Origin: Palsa-892 sp035556215
Lineage (GTDB): Bacteria; Pseudomonadota; Alphaproteobacteria; Rhizobiales; Xanthobacteraceae
Length of the DNA stretch: 64,000 nt
Assembly: GCA_035556215.1 (NCBI GenBank)
Contig: DATMFI010000004.1
Span: 66,501-130,500 of the forward strand
Direction of reading: 5' to 3'
Positions within the stretch are counted from its first letter, which is position 1. The number at the start of each line of letters is the position of its first letter. Below, one piece after another: positions 7,818 to 16,513 of the stretch. Position numbers and translations under genes: made by a program. The notes beneath the pieces were generated by a model that ran no database searches, was not told where the DNA came from, and saw only the letters and a list, made by a program, of their open reading frames with translations.

Positions 7818-10679
7818 TTACGCCGCGACGCGGTCGCGGAACTTGGCCTCGAACGAAATTTCCTCGATGGGCTTGGGCCTGCTGAACAGGAAGCCTTGCA
7901 CCTCGGTGCAACCTTCCTTTTTCAGAATTTCGAACTGTTCGCGCGTCTCGACGCCCTCGGCGATCACTTTCATGCCGAGACTCGTGCCGAGCTGCACGAT
8001 CGTCTGCACGATGGCGACGGCGTCTTCCTTGCTCTGCAATTCCTGCGTGAACGAGCGGTCGATCTTGATCTTGTCGAACGGGAAGCTGCGCAGATAGCTG
8101 AGCGACGAATAGCCGGTGCCGAAATCGTCGAGCGAGATCCGCACGCCGACCTCGCGCAACTGGTGAAGGGTATCGAGCACCATCCGGTCGTCCTGCAGGA
8201 ATACCGTTTCGGTGATCTCGAGGCCCAGGCGATGCGGCGACAGATCCGAAGCCGCGAGATTGGAGATGACCGAGAGCACCAGCGTCGGGCTGCGGAATTG
8301 CACGGCCGACAGATTGACCGCAACGCCGATATCGTTCGGCCATTTCGAGGCGTCCTGGCAGGCCTGCCGGATCACCCATTCGCCGATATTCGAGATCAAC
8401 CCGATCTCCTCGGCGATCGAGATGAAATCGTCGGGCATGATCAGGCCCTTCTCCGGGTGCTTCCACCGCAGAAGCGCCTCGAAGCCGGTGATCTTTTTCT
8501 TGGCGATATCGACAATCGGCTGGTAGTGCAGCACGAATTGCGAAGCCGCCACAGCCTTGCGAAGGTCCAGTTCGAGGTAACGGCGCTCCTGCATGCGCAC
8601 GTCCATTTCCTGCTGGAAGAACTGGAAGGTGCCGCGGCCCTCGGCCTTGGCGCGGTAGAGCGCCATATCGGCATTCTTCAGCAGTTGATCGGGATCGCGG
8701 CCGTCGGCCGGCGCAAGCGCAATGCCAATGCTCGCTCCGATCAGGACCTGGTGCCCGCGGATTTCGAACGGCTCCGACAGGGTGCTGATGATCCGCTCCG
8801 CGAGCGTCGCGGCCGTCTCCGGATTGGCGCCGAGTTGAACGACGGCGAACTCGTCGCCGCCGAGACGCGAGATGATATCGGCGCCGCGGATCGCGAGTTG
8901 CAAGCGCTCCGTCACCGCGCAGAGCAGCGCGTCACCGACCGGATGACCGAGCGTGTCGTTCACGCTCTTGAACCGGTCGAGATCGACGAACAGCACCGCG
9001 AGCGAGCGATGCTGCGACAAGGCCTGCACGGTCTTTTCGCGGAACAGGAGGCGGTTCGGCAGGTCCGTCAGCGCGTCGTGGCGAGCCATATGCAGGATCT
9101 TCGCCTCGGCATGGTGCCGCTCGGTGACGTCCTCGTAAGTCGCGACCCAGCCATGACCGGCGGTCGAGCGGTAAACGACCGAAACGATGCGGCCGTCGGC
9201 AAACTCGTAATGATGGTTGTCGTCGGGGTGCAGGACGAAGAAGTCCTTCTGCTCCCGGTAAAGCTCCTCGGCGGTGCGCTTGCCGTGATTGCCGGCGGCG
9301 ACGCTCGCCCGCAGCATGTCGAGGAAGGTCATGCCGGGTTTGATGGCGTCGCGGCTGAGGTGGAAGATCTCGTAGAAGCGGCTATTGACGACCTGCAGGC
9401 GATCGGCCTCGTCGAAGAAGCACAGGCCCTGCGACATGTTATCGAGCGCGGCGTTGAGCAACGACTTTGCCGCCGAAAGACTGGCCTTCTGCGATTTCAG
9501 CATCGTGATGTCGCTGCACATCAGGATGAAGCCGCCGTCGCGCACGCCGCTGCGGCTGATGCGGACATAACGGCCGTCGGTGAGCTTGATCTCGGTCGTC
9601 TCCTGCTCGCGCTTGGGCGCCGTCAGCAAACGCGAAAGCAGGATCGGCGCATCGACATAATGCGAGATCTCGGCAAGCGACACGCCCGGCATCAGAAGAT
9701 GCCGGCTCACTTTGAGGAAATTCGCCGCTTCGCTGTTGGCGAGCACGACCTTGCTGTCGGCATCGACCAGCACGACGCCTTCGCGCGAGCTTTCGAGCGC
9801 ATCGACGAGGCGCGCCTGCGCCGAACGCCGCTGCGAAACCTCGTAGTCCATCATGTTCTTGATGTTGTCGCGCATGATGCGCATGGCGTCGAGCAGCGCA
9901 CCGAGCTCGTCATCATGGGCGGCGGGAATTTCCGTATCGAGCTTGCCCGATGCGATCGAACTCGCGATCGAGGACGCGGCCGAAACCGGCCCGACGATCC
10001 GGCGCGTCAGAATATGCGTGATTCCGATCGCGAGCAGCAGAGCGAGGGCGGTCGCCACGATGTTCAACTGGATATCGCGCGAGACGCTCTCTTGTGCCGC
10101 CTGACGGAACAGGAAGCCGTCGCCGCTGGTGTAGTTCACCAGAAGGTCGGTCTGTTCCATGACGCGAGCCGCGTAGCGGTCGAGCGTTTCCCAACTATCG
10201 CCGAGCTGCGTCCCGGACAGGAGGCGCGAGCGCGCGAGCTTCCATTGTTCGACGGCCTTGCTGACATTGAGCGCGGCATTTGCCGCGCGCGGCGACTGCG
10301 AGCGCTGGACGGCAATTTCCAGATCGTCGGACAGCGTCTTCGACAGCTCCTGGATCGTCGCTTCAAGTTCGTCGCGTTTGCGCTGATCGGTTTCGATCCA
10401 TTGCCGGGTGAACGCCGCCTGCATGTTGGCGAAGTCCGCCGCCGCCGAGCGCGCATAGTTGATGGACATCAACGACTGATCGAATGTCTTGTGCACCAAT
10501 AGGCCGGCATTGCGGATGCCCATGGTCGCGTAAACGCCGAGGCCCGCGATCAGGAAGCTGAACAGCAGGAAGGCGATCGCGATCCGGCCGCGAATCGTGA
10601 AGGCGAGCTTCATCAACCGCCATTGCGGCAGATGAAGACCCTTTCCGCTCTGCTCGACGCTCTTACCCAGCCAACGCAT
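7818..10679 (-). CDS. Membrane GGDEF-EAL protein with HAMP and PAS domains (cyclic-di-GMP turnover)
   Basis: A 953-residue inner-membrane cyclic-di-GMP signalling protein. Order: membrane segment at about 32-50, periplasmic helical sensor, second membrane segment near 206-224, HAMP to about 278, two PAS-like regions (about 290-390 and 405-520), GGDEF domain and EAL domain. The cyclase motif RLGGDEF is intact (GGDEF at 607-611) and an inhibitory I-site RGAD sits five residues before it. The phosphodiesterase motif FEALLRW (EAL at 734-736) and the DDFGTGYSS loop are also intact. So both activities are possible. An internal Met at residue 23 is an alternative start. No neighbour suggests the output. 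Confidence 0.95.
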   Translation of the reverse strand: MRWLGKSVEQSGKGLHLPQWRLMKLAFTIRGRIAIAFLLFSFLIAGLGVYATMGIRNAGLLVHKTFDQSLMSINYARSAAADFANMQAAFTRQWIETDQRKRDELEATIQELSKTLSDDLEIAVQRSQSPRAANAALNVSKAVEQWKLARSRLLSGTQLGDSWETLDRYAARVMEQTDLLVNYTSGDGFLFRQAAQESVSRDIQLNIVATALALLLAIGITHILTRRIVGPVSAASSIASSIASGKLDTEIPAAHDDELGALLDAMRIMRDNIKNMMDYEVSQRRSAQARLVDALESSREGVVLVDADSKVVLANSEAANFLKVSRHLLMPGVSLAEISHYVDAPILLSRLLTAPKREQETTEIKLTDGRYVRISRSGVRDGGFILMCSDITMLKSQKASLSAAKSLLNAALDNMSQGLCFFDEADRLQVVNSRFYEIFHLSRDAIKPGMTFLDMLRASVAAGNHGKRTAEELYREQKDFFVLHPDDNHHYEFADGRIVSVVYRSTAGHGWVATYEDVTERHHAEAKILHMARHDALTDLPNRLLFREKTVQALSQHRSLAVLFVDLDRFKSVNDTLGHPVGDALLCAVTERLQLAIRGADIISRLGGDEFAVVQLGANPETAATLAERIISTLSEPFEIRGHQVLIGASIGIALAPADGRDPDQLLKNADMALYRAKAEGRGTFQFFQQEMDVRMQERRYLELDLRKAVAASQFVLHYQPIVDIAKKKITGFEALLRWKHPEKGLIMPDDFISIAEEIGLISNIGEWVIRQACQDASKWPNDIGVAVNLSAVQFRSPTLVLSVISNLAASDLSPHRLGLEITETVFLQDDRMVLDTLHQLREVGVRISLDDFGTGYSSLSYLRSFPFDKIKIDRSFTQELQSKEDAVAIVQTIVQLGTSLGMKVIAEGVETREQFEILKKEGCTEVQGFLFSRPKPIEEISFEAKFRDRVAA

Positions 10680-10816
10680 GACAAATCCGGCCCATGGGAC
10701 GGTTGTCGTAACCCTTGGGGCGTAAAATTCACCTAAGAAGTCGCTGCGCTTTGTTGTGTTTCCTTAATAGTGTCTTAACCTGTGAAAATGCACCGTGGAT
10801 GCAGGGCTGACCCTTC

Positions 10817-11218
10817 ATGACAGCCCCTGGAGCGAACGTGCCGCCGATGCAAACGGACCCGGTCAAGCCGGTTACGGTTAAGAGATGGTTACTTTCGGCG
10901 CATGGGGCGATCGCCTTCGTCGCGGGCATGCTGTCGACGGCGGCATTCGTTATCGCCGCCCCGCAAATTCAGATTTCGCAGAAGGGGCGCGAATTCAACC
11001 CCGGCGAAATCACCATCGCGCGCGGCGAAGCCATCGACATCGTCAACGACGACGGCGATCTCCTGCATCACGCCTATATCGAATCGAAAACGTTCTCGTT
11101 CGACTCCGGCGATCAGAAGCCCGGCACCAGAACGATGATCGCCTTTCCCCAACCCGGCGATTTCATCGTGCGCTGCGCCATCCATCCGAAGATGAAGCTG
11201 CTCGTCCACGTGAATTGA
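10817..11218 (+). CDS. Exported/membrane-anchored cupredoxin (plastocyanin-like)
   Basis: Small blue-copper-type protein, 133 residues. An uncleaved anchor or signal segment covers about residues 25-49. The cupredoxin domain follows, with candidate ligands His84 or His85, Cys120, His123 and Met126 (HH...CAIHPKM), the normal type-1 copper pattern. It probably carries electrons in the periplasm. The gene converges on the DoxX-like gene (15 nt between ends), and a GAGAAAC/GTTTCTC hairpin lies across the junction at 11217-11235. A di-haem peroxidase gene lies 1.5 kb downstream. Confidence 0.85.
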   Translation: MTAPGANVPPMQTDPVKPVTVKRWLLSAHGAIAFVAGMLSTAAFVIAAPQIQISQKGREFNPGEITIARGEAIDIVNDDGDLLHHAYIESKTFSFDSGDQKPGTRTMIAFPQPGDFIVRCAIHPKMKLLVHVN

Positions 11219-11233
11219 GAAACGGCACGTTTC

Positions 11234-12271
11234 TCAGATGAACGAGCTGCCGTAGATCAGCGAGTGTGCCGCGTAATAGGCAAACAGCGTCGCGGCAAAA
11301 GCCCCGCCATAACCCGCCGGAACCAGAAACGGCTTCAGTGAAAGCCGCTCGCCGCGCTTGCGGCTGTCGGCGGCGATGACGACCAGCACGGCGATGATGG
11401 CCGAGTGGCCGATCATATCGACCTTGCCGAATTCGAAGACGGCGCTCACGAACATCCCGGTCAGGATGATCGCGGCAACGCGCGCGAGAAGCGGCGTCCA
11501 GATCAGCGCGAAGGCAAGCGCGAATTCGATCGCGCCGGCCGCACGCATGAACAGCTCCGGGTCGAAACCGAGCGTCAGCGACGGGTGTTGGATAAGCAGC
11601 GGAAAGCTCCACTCGGGATAAGCCCACTTCTCGACCGAGGCCCACATCAAGGTGATGCCCGCCGCCCAGCGCACAATATCGAGCGGGCGGATGCCGAAGA
11701 AATCGCGCTCCAGTCCGACGAGGATCAGATAGACGGCGATGCCGAGAAAGATCGGGTAGTCGGCGAGATGAAACACGCCGTACCGCGAAGTCGCGTAAAC
11801 AAACAGCGAGATGATGCCGAGGCCGGCGAACGGCAGCGTCTTCCGGGTCGCAAGAGAAGCGACGATGAAGAGCTGGATCAGGCCGATCACCGGCGATGCC
11901 GTCTTCAGTTCCGGCGTAAGAATGATGCCGCCGATCGCCCAGATCGAGACGAAGAAAAACGCCAGCGTTCCGCGCAGGATGTTGTTGGTGTTCCGCTCGA
12001 GCGGCGCCGTCACACGATTCAACGCCTGCAGCAGGGACTGGCCGGGACGGGTCGCCTCGAACAGCGCGCCGGCGAGCAGCCACAACACCGAGAGCGCGAT
12101 CAGCCATTCGAGATCGAAGCAAAGCACATTCTCGAGGCCGCGCGGCTGGCCCGCGATATTGAACGCGCAAAACCATTTGACGTGCGCGCTGGCTTCGCCG
12201 GTGTTTGCCAATAAAAGCAAGAAAGTGGCCGCGCCAAACGCGGCCTTACGCAAACAAATTCGAAAATACAT
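11234..12271 (-). CDS. DoxX-like multi-pass membrane protein
   Basis: Integral membrane protein of about 345 residues from the chosen ATG. A signal-like segment is followed by HVKWFC and then six or more hydrophobic segments. The pattern RAAGAIEFALAFALIWTPLLARVAAIILTG resembles the DoxX/SURF4 fold. I prefer the ATG at 12271 because it gives a clean N-terminal signal segment and is preceded by AGAGG; a GTG at 12331 would add 20 non-hydrophobic residues. Function unknown; redox neighbours (cupredoxin, di-haem peroxidase) hint at periplasmic electron transfer, an inference only. Confidence 0.75.
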   Translation of the reverse strand: MYFRICLRKAAFGAATFLLLLANTGEASAHVKWFCAFNIAGQPRGLENVLCFDLEWLIALSVLWLLAGALFEATRPGQSLLQALNRVTAPLERNTNNILRGTLAFFFVSIWAIGGIILTPELKTASPVIGLIQLFIVASLATRKTLPFAGLGIISLFVYATSRYGVFHLADYPIFLGIAVYLILVGLERDFFGIRPLDIVRWAAGITLMWASVEKWAYPEWSFPLLIQHPSLTLGFDPELFMRAAGAIEFALAFALIWTPLLARVAAIILTGMFVSAVFEFGKVDMIGHSAIIAVLVVIAADSRKRGERLSLKPFLVPAGYGGAFAATLFAYYAAHSLIYGSSFI

Positions 12272-12528
12272 TTTGGCCTCTACGCGCAAATCCAGCGCAT
12301 GTGCTGACCTACTTTCGGCGATCCGCTTCACCGATCAGTAGGGTTATCATTTTACTAAACATCTTCGAATTTGCACGGAATGAGCGCAGGGCAACTGCGA
12401 ATGTGGTTAATCCCGAAGGCCCGCCCCGGCGTTTAAAATTGTAATGAATTCTCAAAGCGATAATCGACGATTGCCGGCTAGGCTCCGATTCCGAACCTCA
12501 GAACTTCGCCCAATTGTGAAGGTCGCTC

Positions 12529-12672
12529 ATGCCGACGCTCAAAACGATCTGCATCTCCGTTCATTCCGCTGCATGGCGTGAACTTGGCCGCCCCGAGATC
12601 ACCGAAACCTGCCTCGGCGCCTTTCTCGTCTTCGGGCTATTCGCGATCGGCACCGTGCTGCCAATGGTCTGA
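12529..12672 (+). CDS. Candidate 47-residue membrane peptide
   Basis: A short open frame in the gap between the DoxX-like gene and the di-haem peroxidase gene. It has an ATG with GAAGG seven bases upstream. The product starts MPTLKTICISVHSAAWREL and has a hydrophobic C-terminal half (CLGAFLVFGLFAIGTVLPMV), long enough for one membrane helix. It has no recognised family. Support is the ribosome-binding site, the membrane helix and the otherwise empty gap. It could still be a chance frame. Confidence 0.4.
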   Translation: MPTLKTICISVHSAAWRELGRPEITETCLGAFLVFGLFAIGTVLPMV

Positions 12673-12679
12673 AATCCGC

Positions 12680-13732
12680 TCAGCGCGGCAATGACGGCAC
12701 CGCATAGGGTTTCGCGGGGCTCGTCAGCGTCTCAAGAAACGCGATGAGCTGATGCTTTTCCTGCTCGGTCAGGTGCAGCGGAACGATCTGGGCCGAACGG
12801 CTCGGCCGATTGATGCCTCCCCGATCATAAAGTTCGATCACCCCCCGAAGCGTGCCGATCGAGCCATCGTGCATATAGGGCGCGCGGCGGGCGACGTCGC
12901 GCAGCGTCGGCGTCTTGAAAGCGTATTTCAGCGCGGTCGACGACGGAAACAGCTTGCCCCTGCCGAGATCCTTACCGCGCGCAACGCCGATGTCGTGGAA
13001 TGAGTTGTCGGTGAACAGCCAGCCGCTGTGGCAGGACGAACAGTTTGCCTTGCCGTTGAACAACGCAAAACCGGCCTTGGCATCGGAGTCGATCGCAAGT
13101 TCGTCGCCGCCGATCCAGCGGTCGAAGGGCGCATCGGGGGTCACGATCGTGCGCTGGAACGTGGCGAGCGCAAGCTCGATCTTCTCGCGCGTGATGTGCC
13201 CCTTGCCGAAGGCGGCCTCGAACATCTGAACGTAGCCGGGATTTTCGCTCAGCCGGCTGATGACCAGCTTCTCGCTGGAGTTCATGTTCGAAGGCGTCGT
13301 GATCGGGCCGAAGGTCACCGACTCGAGCGTGTGGAAATGACCGTCCCAACCGAGCGGCTCGATCCATGCGATGTTCAGCAAGGTCGGCGATTTGAAAGTC
13401 TGGCGCTTCAGCTTTTCACCGAGCGCGACCTGCAAGCCATCGGTCCATGACAGACTGGGGTTGTGGCACGAGGCGCATGAACGGGTCCGCGATCTCGAAA
13501 GGATCGGATCGAAAAACAATGTCTGACCGAGCTTGGCCTTGTTCTCGGAATAGGGATTGCTCGCAGGGAACGGGATCTCTGCCGGCCGGCGATATAGCTC
13601 GCGCAACTTGTCGACGGGCGATGGGCTCTCGGCATGAGCGCCGGCAAGCGTCAGCAATCCCGTTGCCGCAAGAAGGAATGCCCTGAGCCAGCGCAGCATC
13701 GCACCAATCCGAAAAGCCGAAGCATCAGCCAT
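12680..13732 (-). CDS. Di-haem cytochrome c peroxidase / MauG-family protein
   Basis: Periplasmic di-haem peroxidase-type protein, about 350 residues. A signal peptide (LRAFLLAATGLLTLAGAHA) precedes two CxxCH haem sites: CASCH at residues 86-90 and CSSCH at 231-235. LGQTLFFDPILSRSRT and TPTLRDVARRAPYMHDGS are typical of CcpA/MauG proteins, as is the Met/His region near the second haem. It may reduce peroxide or oxidise a partner protein. I chose the ATG at 13732, preceded by AAGG, over a TTG at 13777. Confidence 0.9.
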   Translation of the reverse strand: MADASAFRIGAMLRWLRAFLLAATGLLTLAGAHAESPSPVDKLRELYRRPAEIPFPASNPYSENKAKLGQTLFFDPILSRSRTRSCASCHNPSLSWTDGLQVALGEKLKRQTFKSPTLLNIAWIEPLGWDGHFHTLESVTFGPITTPSNMNSSEKLVISRLSENPGYVQMFEAAFGKGHITREKIELALATFQRTIVTPDAPFDRWIGGDELAIDSDAKAGFALFNGKANCSSCHSGWLFTDNSFHDIGVARGKDLGRGKLFPSSTALKYAFKTPTLRDVARRAPYMHDGSIGTLRGVIELYDRGGINRPSRSAQIVPLHLTEQEKHQLIAFLETLTSPAKPYAVPSLPR

Positions 13733-13829
13733 CGGTATTGAGCCTTCGTTAACCCGAAAGCGCGGCACCATCCTCAAAACGGCCTATACCCCCCTCAAAG
13801 GGCGGCGGAACCGGCGCTCCGCCGGATGC

Positions 13830-13904
13830 TGGTTGGGGCGGGAGGATTCGAACCTCCGAATGGCGGAATCAAAATCCGCTGCCTTACCACTTGGCTACGC
13901 CCCA
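13830..13904 (-). tRNA. tRNA-Gln (TTG)
   Basis: On the minus strand the acceptor stem TGGGGCG pairs with CGCCCCA, discriminator A, and the CCA end is encoded (13832-13830). The anticodon arm CGGATTTTGATTCCG carries TTG. The T-arm GGAGGTTCGAATCCTCC is canonical. Total 75 nt including CCA. Confidence 0.97.
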
Positions 13905-14005
13905 GCACGGCTACCAATGAACCGCAAGGGCAAGCGCTTAGCCGTTCGTCGCGATAATCGCAACGCTTGCGCTAACTTGTTGCCGCCTGCTAAACGACCC
14001 GCCAT

Positions 14006-14082
14006 CGGAGTGTAGCGCAGCCCGGTAGCGCACCTGCTTCGGGAGCAGGGGGTCGCAGGTTCGAATCCTGCCACTCCGACCA
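14006..14082 (+). tRNA. tRNA-Pro (CGG)
   Basis: Acceptor stem CGGAGTG pairs with CACTCCG, followed by discriminator A and encoded CCA (14080-14082). The anticodon arm CCTGCTTCGGGAGCAGG shows anticodon CGG. The T-arm GCAGGTTCGAATCCTGC is canonical. It lies divergently from tRNA-Gln, about 100 nt away. Confidence 0.97.
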
Positions 14083-14189
14083 TTTTCCAATACCGGGATG
14101 AAACGGCTCTTTTCGAGAGCTTCGAGAGCGCCCTGCTCGAGGGCCATCGAGCTGCCAGCCGCGATCCCTCCCCGGTTGCTCCAAAGAGA

Positions 14190-14222
14190 AACGCGGCACC
14201 CTGGGCGCCGCGTTCTTTATTT
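14190..14222. terminator. Rho-independent terminator (tRNA-Pro side and csp side)
   Basis: Stem AACGCGGC (14190-14197) pairs with GCCGCGTT (14207-14214), followed on the plus strand by CTTTATTT. On the minus strand the same stem is followed by TCTCTTT. It can end plus-strand tRNA-Pro transcripts and minus-strand cold-shock gene transcripts. Confidence 0.75.
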
Positions 14223-14293
14223 CAAGCCGTTCGTGTTTTCAGCGGTTGGACCTTGACGCGGCAGCGTCAGCCGCCTCGCCCACGCCATGCAGA

Positions 14294-14500
14294 TCACATC
14301 GCTTTGAGGTTACCGGCGGCGGTCTTGCCGCGGTCCGTCGTCACGATGTCGAACTGAATCTTTTGGCCTTCCGAGAGGTTCGAGAGCCCGGCCTGCTCGA
14401 CGGCGCTGATGTGCACGAACACATCCTTGCCGCCGTCCGACGGCTGGATAAAGCCATAGCCCTTTTGGGCGTTGAACCACTTCACAGTACCTGAAGGCAT
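14294..14500 (-). CDS. Cold-shock protein, CspA family
   Basis: Single cold-shock-domain RNA/DNA chaperone of 68 residues. Both nucleic-acid motifs are intact: KGYGFI (RNP1, residues 13-18) and VFVHIS (RNP2, 27-32), after the usual GTVKWFN start. GGGAAAG lies before the ATG. The 293-nt interval upstream has no other gene and may hold a long 5' leader, as common for cold-shock genes, though I saw no defined structure. The terminator at 14190-14214 lies about 80 nt downstream. Confidence 0.97.
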   Translation of the reverse strand: MPSGTVKWFNAQKGYGFIQPSDGGKDVFVHISAVEQAGLSNLSEGQKIQFDIVTTDRGKTAAGNLKAM

Positions 14501-14793
14501 AAATCTTTCCCCATCCTTGTGTTCAAATTAACGCGGTTATGCTCGTACGCTTCCTTTAGTTCCCCATTGGCGCGCGCGAAGGCGCAACCGCTCGATCCTG
14601 CCGTCAATTTTCTACGAGAGCACAAGGCCCTTGCCCGCGGCATTTCATCTTGCGCGCGAATGAGAACGCAATCAGGCCCCCCCGTCAATAGATCATTCCG
14701 TGAAGCCAATGACTTCGCCGCACCTGCGAAGAAACGGCACTTCCACTGCTATAATCAGCCATTGGATTCAATTTAGCCTCGGGTAAAGCAAGC

Positions 14794-15708
14794 ATGGCCG
14801 ACGATATCCCCTTCGATCGCAATTTCGATGTACCGGCCGGGCGTGTCGATCGGGTTGCCCCCCTCATCCGGCGCGTTGTGGCGCCCAACCCGGGGCCATT
14901 CACCTTCACCGGCACCTGCACTTACATCGTCGGCGAAGGCGAAGTCGCGATCATCGATCCAGGCCCCGATCTTCCCGAGCATATCGAGGCGGTGCTGAAG
15001 GCGGTCGAGGGCGAGCGCGTCAGCCATATCCTTGTCACCCATACCCACCGCGATCATTCGCCGGCGGTACCGGCGATCCAGGCGGCGACCGGCGCGAAAA
15101 CTTACGGCGAAGGACCGCACCGGGCGGCGCGGCCGTTACAGATCGACGAAAAGACCCGGCTCGATGCAAGCGCGGATATGGATTTTACGCCCGACATTCG
15201 CGTCAGAGACGGCGAGACGATCGAGGGCAAGGACTTCGCATTCGAGGCGGTGCTGACCCCCGGTCACACCATGAACCACGCCGCTTACGCATTGAGAGGC
15301 GCCGATACGCTTTTCGCCGGCGATCATGTGATGGCATGGTCAACATCGATCGTCGCGCCGCCCGATGGCGAGATGCACGCCTATATGAATTCGCTGCGCA
15401 AGCTCAAGGCGCGCAGCGAGACAACCTATTATCCCGGCCATGGCCCGGCGGTGCGCGATGCGCATGCCTTTCTCGATCGCTACATCGCCCATCGCGACGC
15501 GCGCGAGACGGCGATCCTGCGCGTGCTCGAGCGCGGCGAAACCGACGTGCCGTCGCTGGTGCGGGCGATCTATATCGGGCTCAATCCGAAACTTGCGGGC
15601 GGCGCGGCGCTGATGACCTTCGCGCAGCTCGAGGACCTGATTGCCCGCCGCAAGGTCGTGACCGACACTCCGGTCCCTTCGCTCGCCTCGCGCTTCCGCC
15701 TTACTTAA
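14794..15708 (+). CDS. Metallo-beta-lactamase-fold hydrolase (LACTB2-like)
   Basis: MBL-fold metal-dependent hydrolase, 304 residues, cytoplasmic (no signal). Metal ligands are visible: HTHRDH at 83-88, His158 in TPGHT, Asp177 in AGDH and His in YYPGHG near residue 216. The C-terminal winged-helix-like segment (about 235-300) matches the LACTB2/RNase-like MBL subgroup, some of which cleave RNA; others hydrolyse thioesters. Precise substrate unknown. Confidence 0.9.
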   Translation: MADDIPFDRNFDVPAGRVDRVAPLIRRVVAPNPGPFTFTGTCTYIVGEGEVAIIDPGPDLPEHIEAVLKAVEGERVSHILVTHTHRDHSPAVPAIQAATGAKTYGEGPHRAARPLQIDEKTRLDASADMDFTPDIRVRDGETIEGKDFAFEAVLTPGHTMNHAAYALRGADTLFAGDHVMAWSTSIVAPPDGEMHAYMNSLRKLKARSETTYYPGHGPAVRDAHAFLDRYIAHRDARETAILRVLERGETDVPSLVRAIYIGLNPKLAGGAALMTFAQLEDLIARRKVVTDTPVPSLASRFRLT

Positions 15709-15710
15709 AA

Positions 15711-16496
15711 TCAGTGCATCAGGCGCCGGCGGGTATCGGCGAAGTCGGCCATGAAGCTTTCGATGCGCGCGGCGTTCGAGCCGAAATCGTGCTCGCCGTA
15801 ACGCGAGGCCGAGCGCATGTCGATCCGCACACCCTTGTCGCTGGTGCGCACGCGGATCACGACATCCTCGCGAAAGCCCATCACCGGGGTCAGCGCCACC
15901 GCCTCGATGCGGCCGTCGCGCTCGCCGCCGCGCGGCGAAACGCTGTCGAGGACGCGCCAGCCGCGCTTCTCGACGATCGACATCGCGATGTTGAAAACCT
16001 CGTCGGGATTGGCCTCGACCTCGAACGGCTTCACGCCGGCATAAGCAAGACGCTGCGCGCGCGCGAAACTCGCACCCGCATAACGCACCGGATTGGAGCC
16101 GCGCGGGCGAACCTGCGCCACCGCCACGAATTGCGGCGGGTCATTATAGTCGGTGGTGATGTCGGCGATCAGCGGCAGCGTCGCGCTGCGCGCGATGGTC
16201 ACGAGCGGCCAGCCGATGATGACAAGGCCGACAGCCATCGCGGCAAAAGCCCGCCCGAGCCCGCGCAAGCCTTCGTTCCAGATCACGATGAAAGCGGCGA
16301 GCGCAACCAGAAGCGCGAGCGCCGCCACCGCAAAACCGGCGAGCAGAATTGCAATCGCGACCTTGTATTCGATCAGGCTGAGGCGATGCATGCCGATGGC
16401 GAGCAGCACCACCGGCACGGCAAAGATCGCGATCCTGCGGCTCCAGGTCGCGAGCTTCGACACCCGAACTTCGACATACAGACGGCGGCGGATCAT
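15711..16496 (-). CDS. DUF1499 membrane protein
   Basis: Protein of about 261 residues with three N-terminal hydrophobic segments (about residues 20-110) followed by a soluble DUF1499 domain. The domain signature is TTDYNDPPQFV near residue 125, then the RYAG and GWRVLD blocks. Function unknown. The ATG at 16496 follows the acyl-CoA ligase stop by 17 nt, so it is probably the second gene of a minus-strand operon. A GTG 12 codons further in is an alternative start. Its stop is 2 nt from that of the convergent MBL hydrolase. Confidence 0.8.
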   Translation of the reverse strand: MIRRRLYVEVRVSKLATWSRRIAIFAVPVVLLAIGMHRLSLIEYKVAIAILLAGFAVAALALLVALAAFIVIWNEGLRGLGRAFAAMAVGLVIIGWPLVTIARSATLPLIADITTDYNDPPQFVAVAQVRPRGSNPVRYAGASFARAQRLAYAGVKPFEVEANPDEVFNIAMSIVEKRGWRVLDSVSPRGGERDGRIEAVALTPVMGFREDVVIRVRTSDKGVRIDMRSASRYGEHDFGSNAARIESFMADFADTRRRLMH

Positions 16497-16513
16497 GCGG
16501 TGGCGGTTGTTGC

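Noticed and set aside
7896..10502. 868-codon plus-strand frame opposite the GGDEF-EAL gene
   Set aside because: Antisense shadow: no domain, no start signal, and the minus strand encodes complete GGDEF and EAL domains.
11217..11235. Intrinsic terminator between cupredoxin and DoxX-like genes
   Set aside because: A 7-bp GAGAAAC/GTTTCTC hairpin is there but no T-run follows in either direction; mentioned only in the gene entry.
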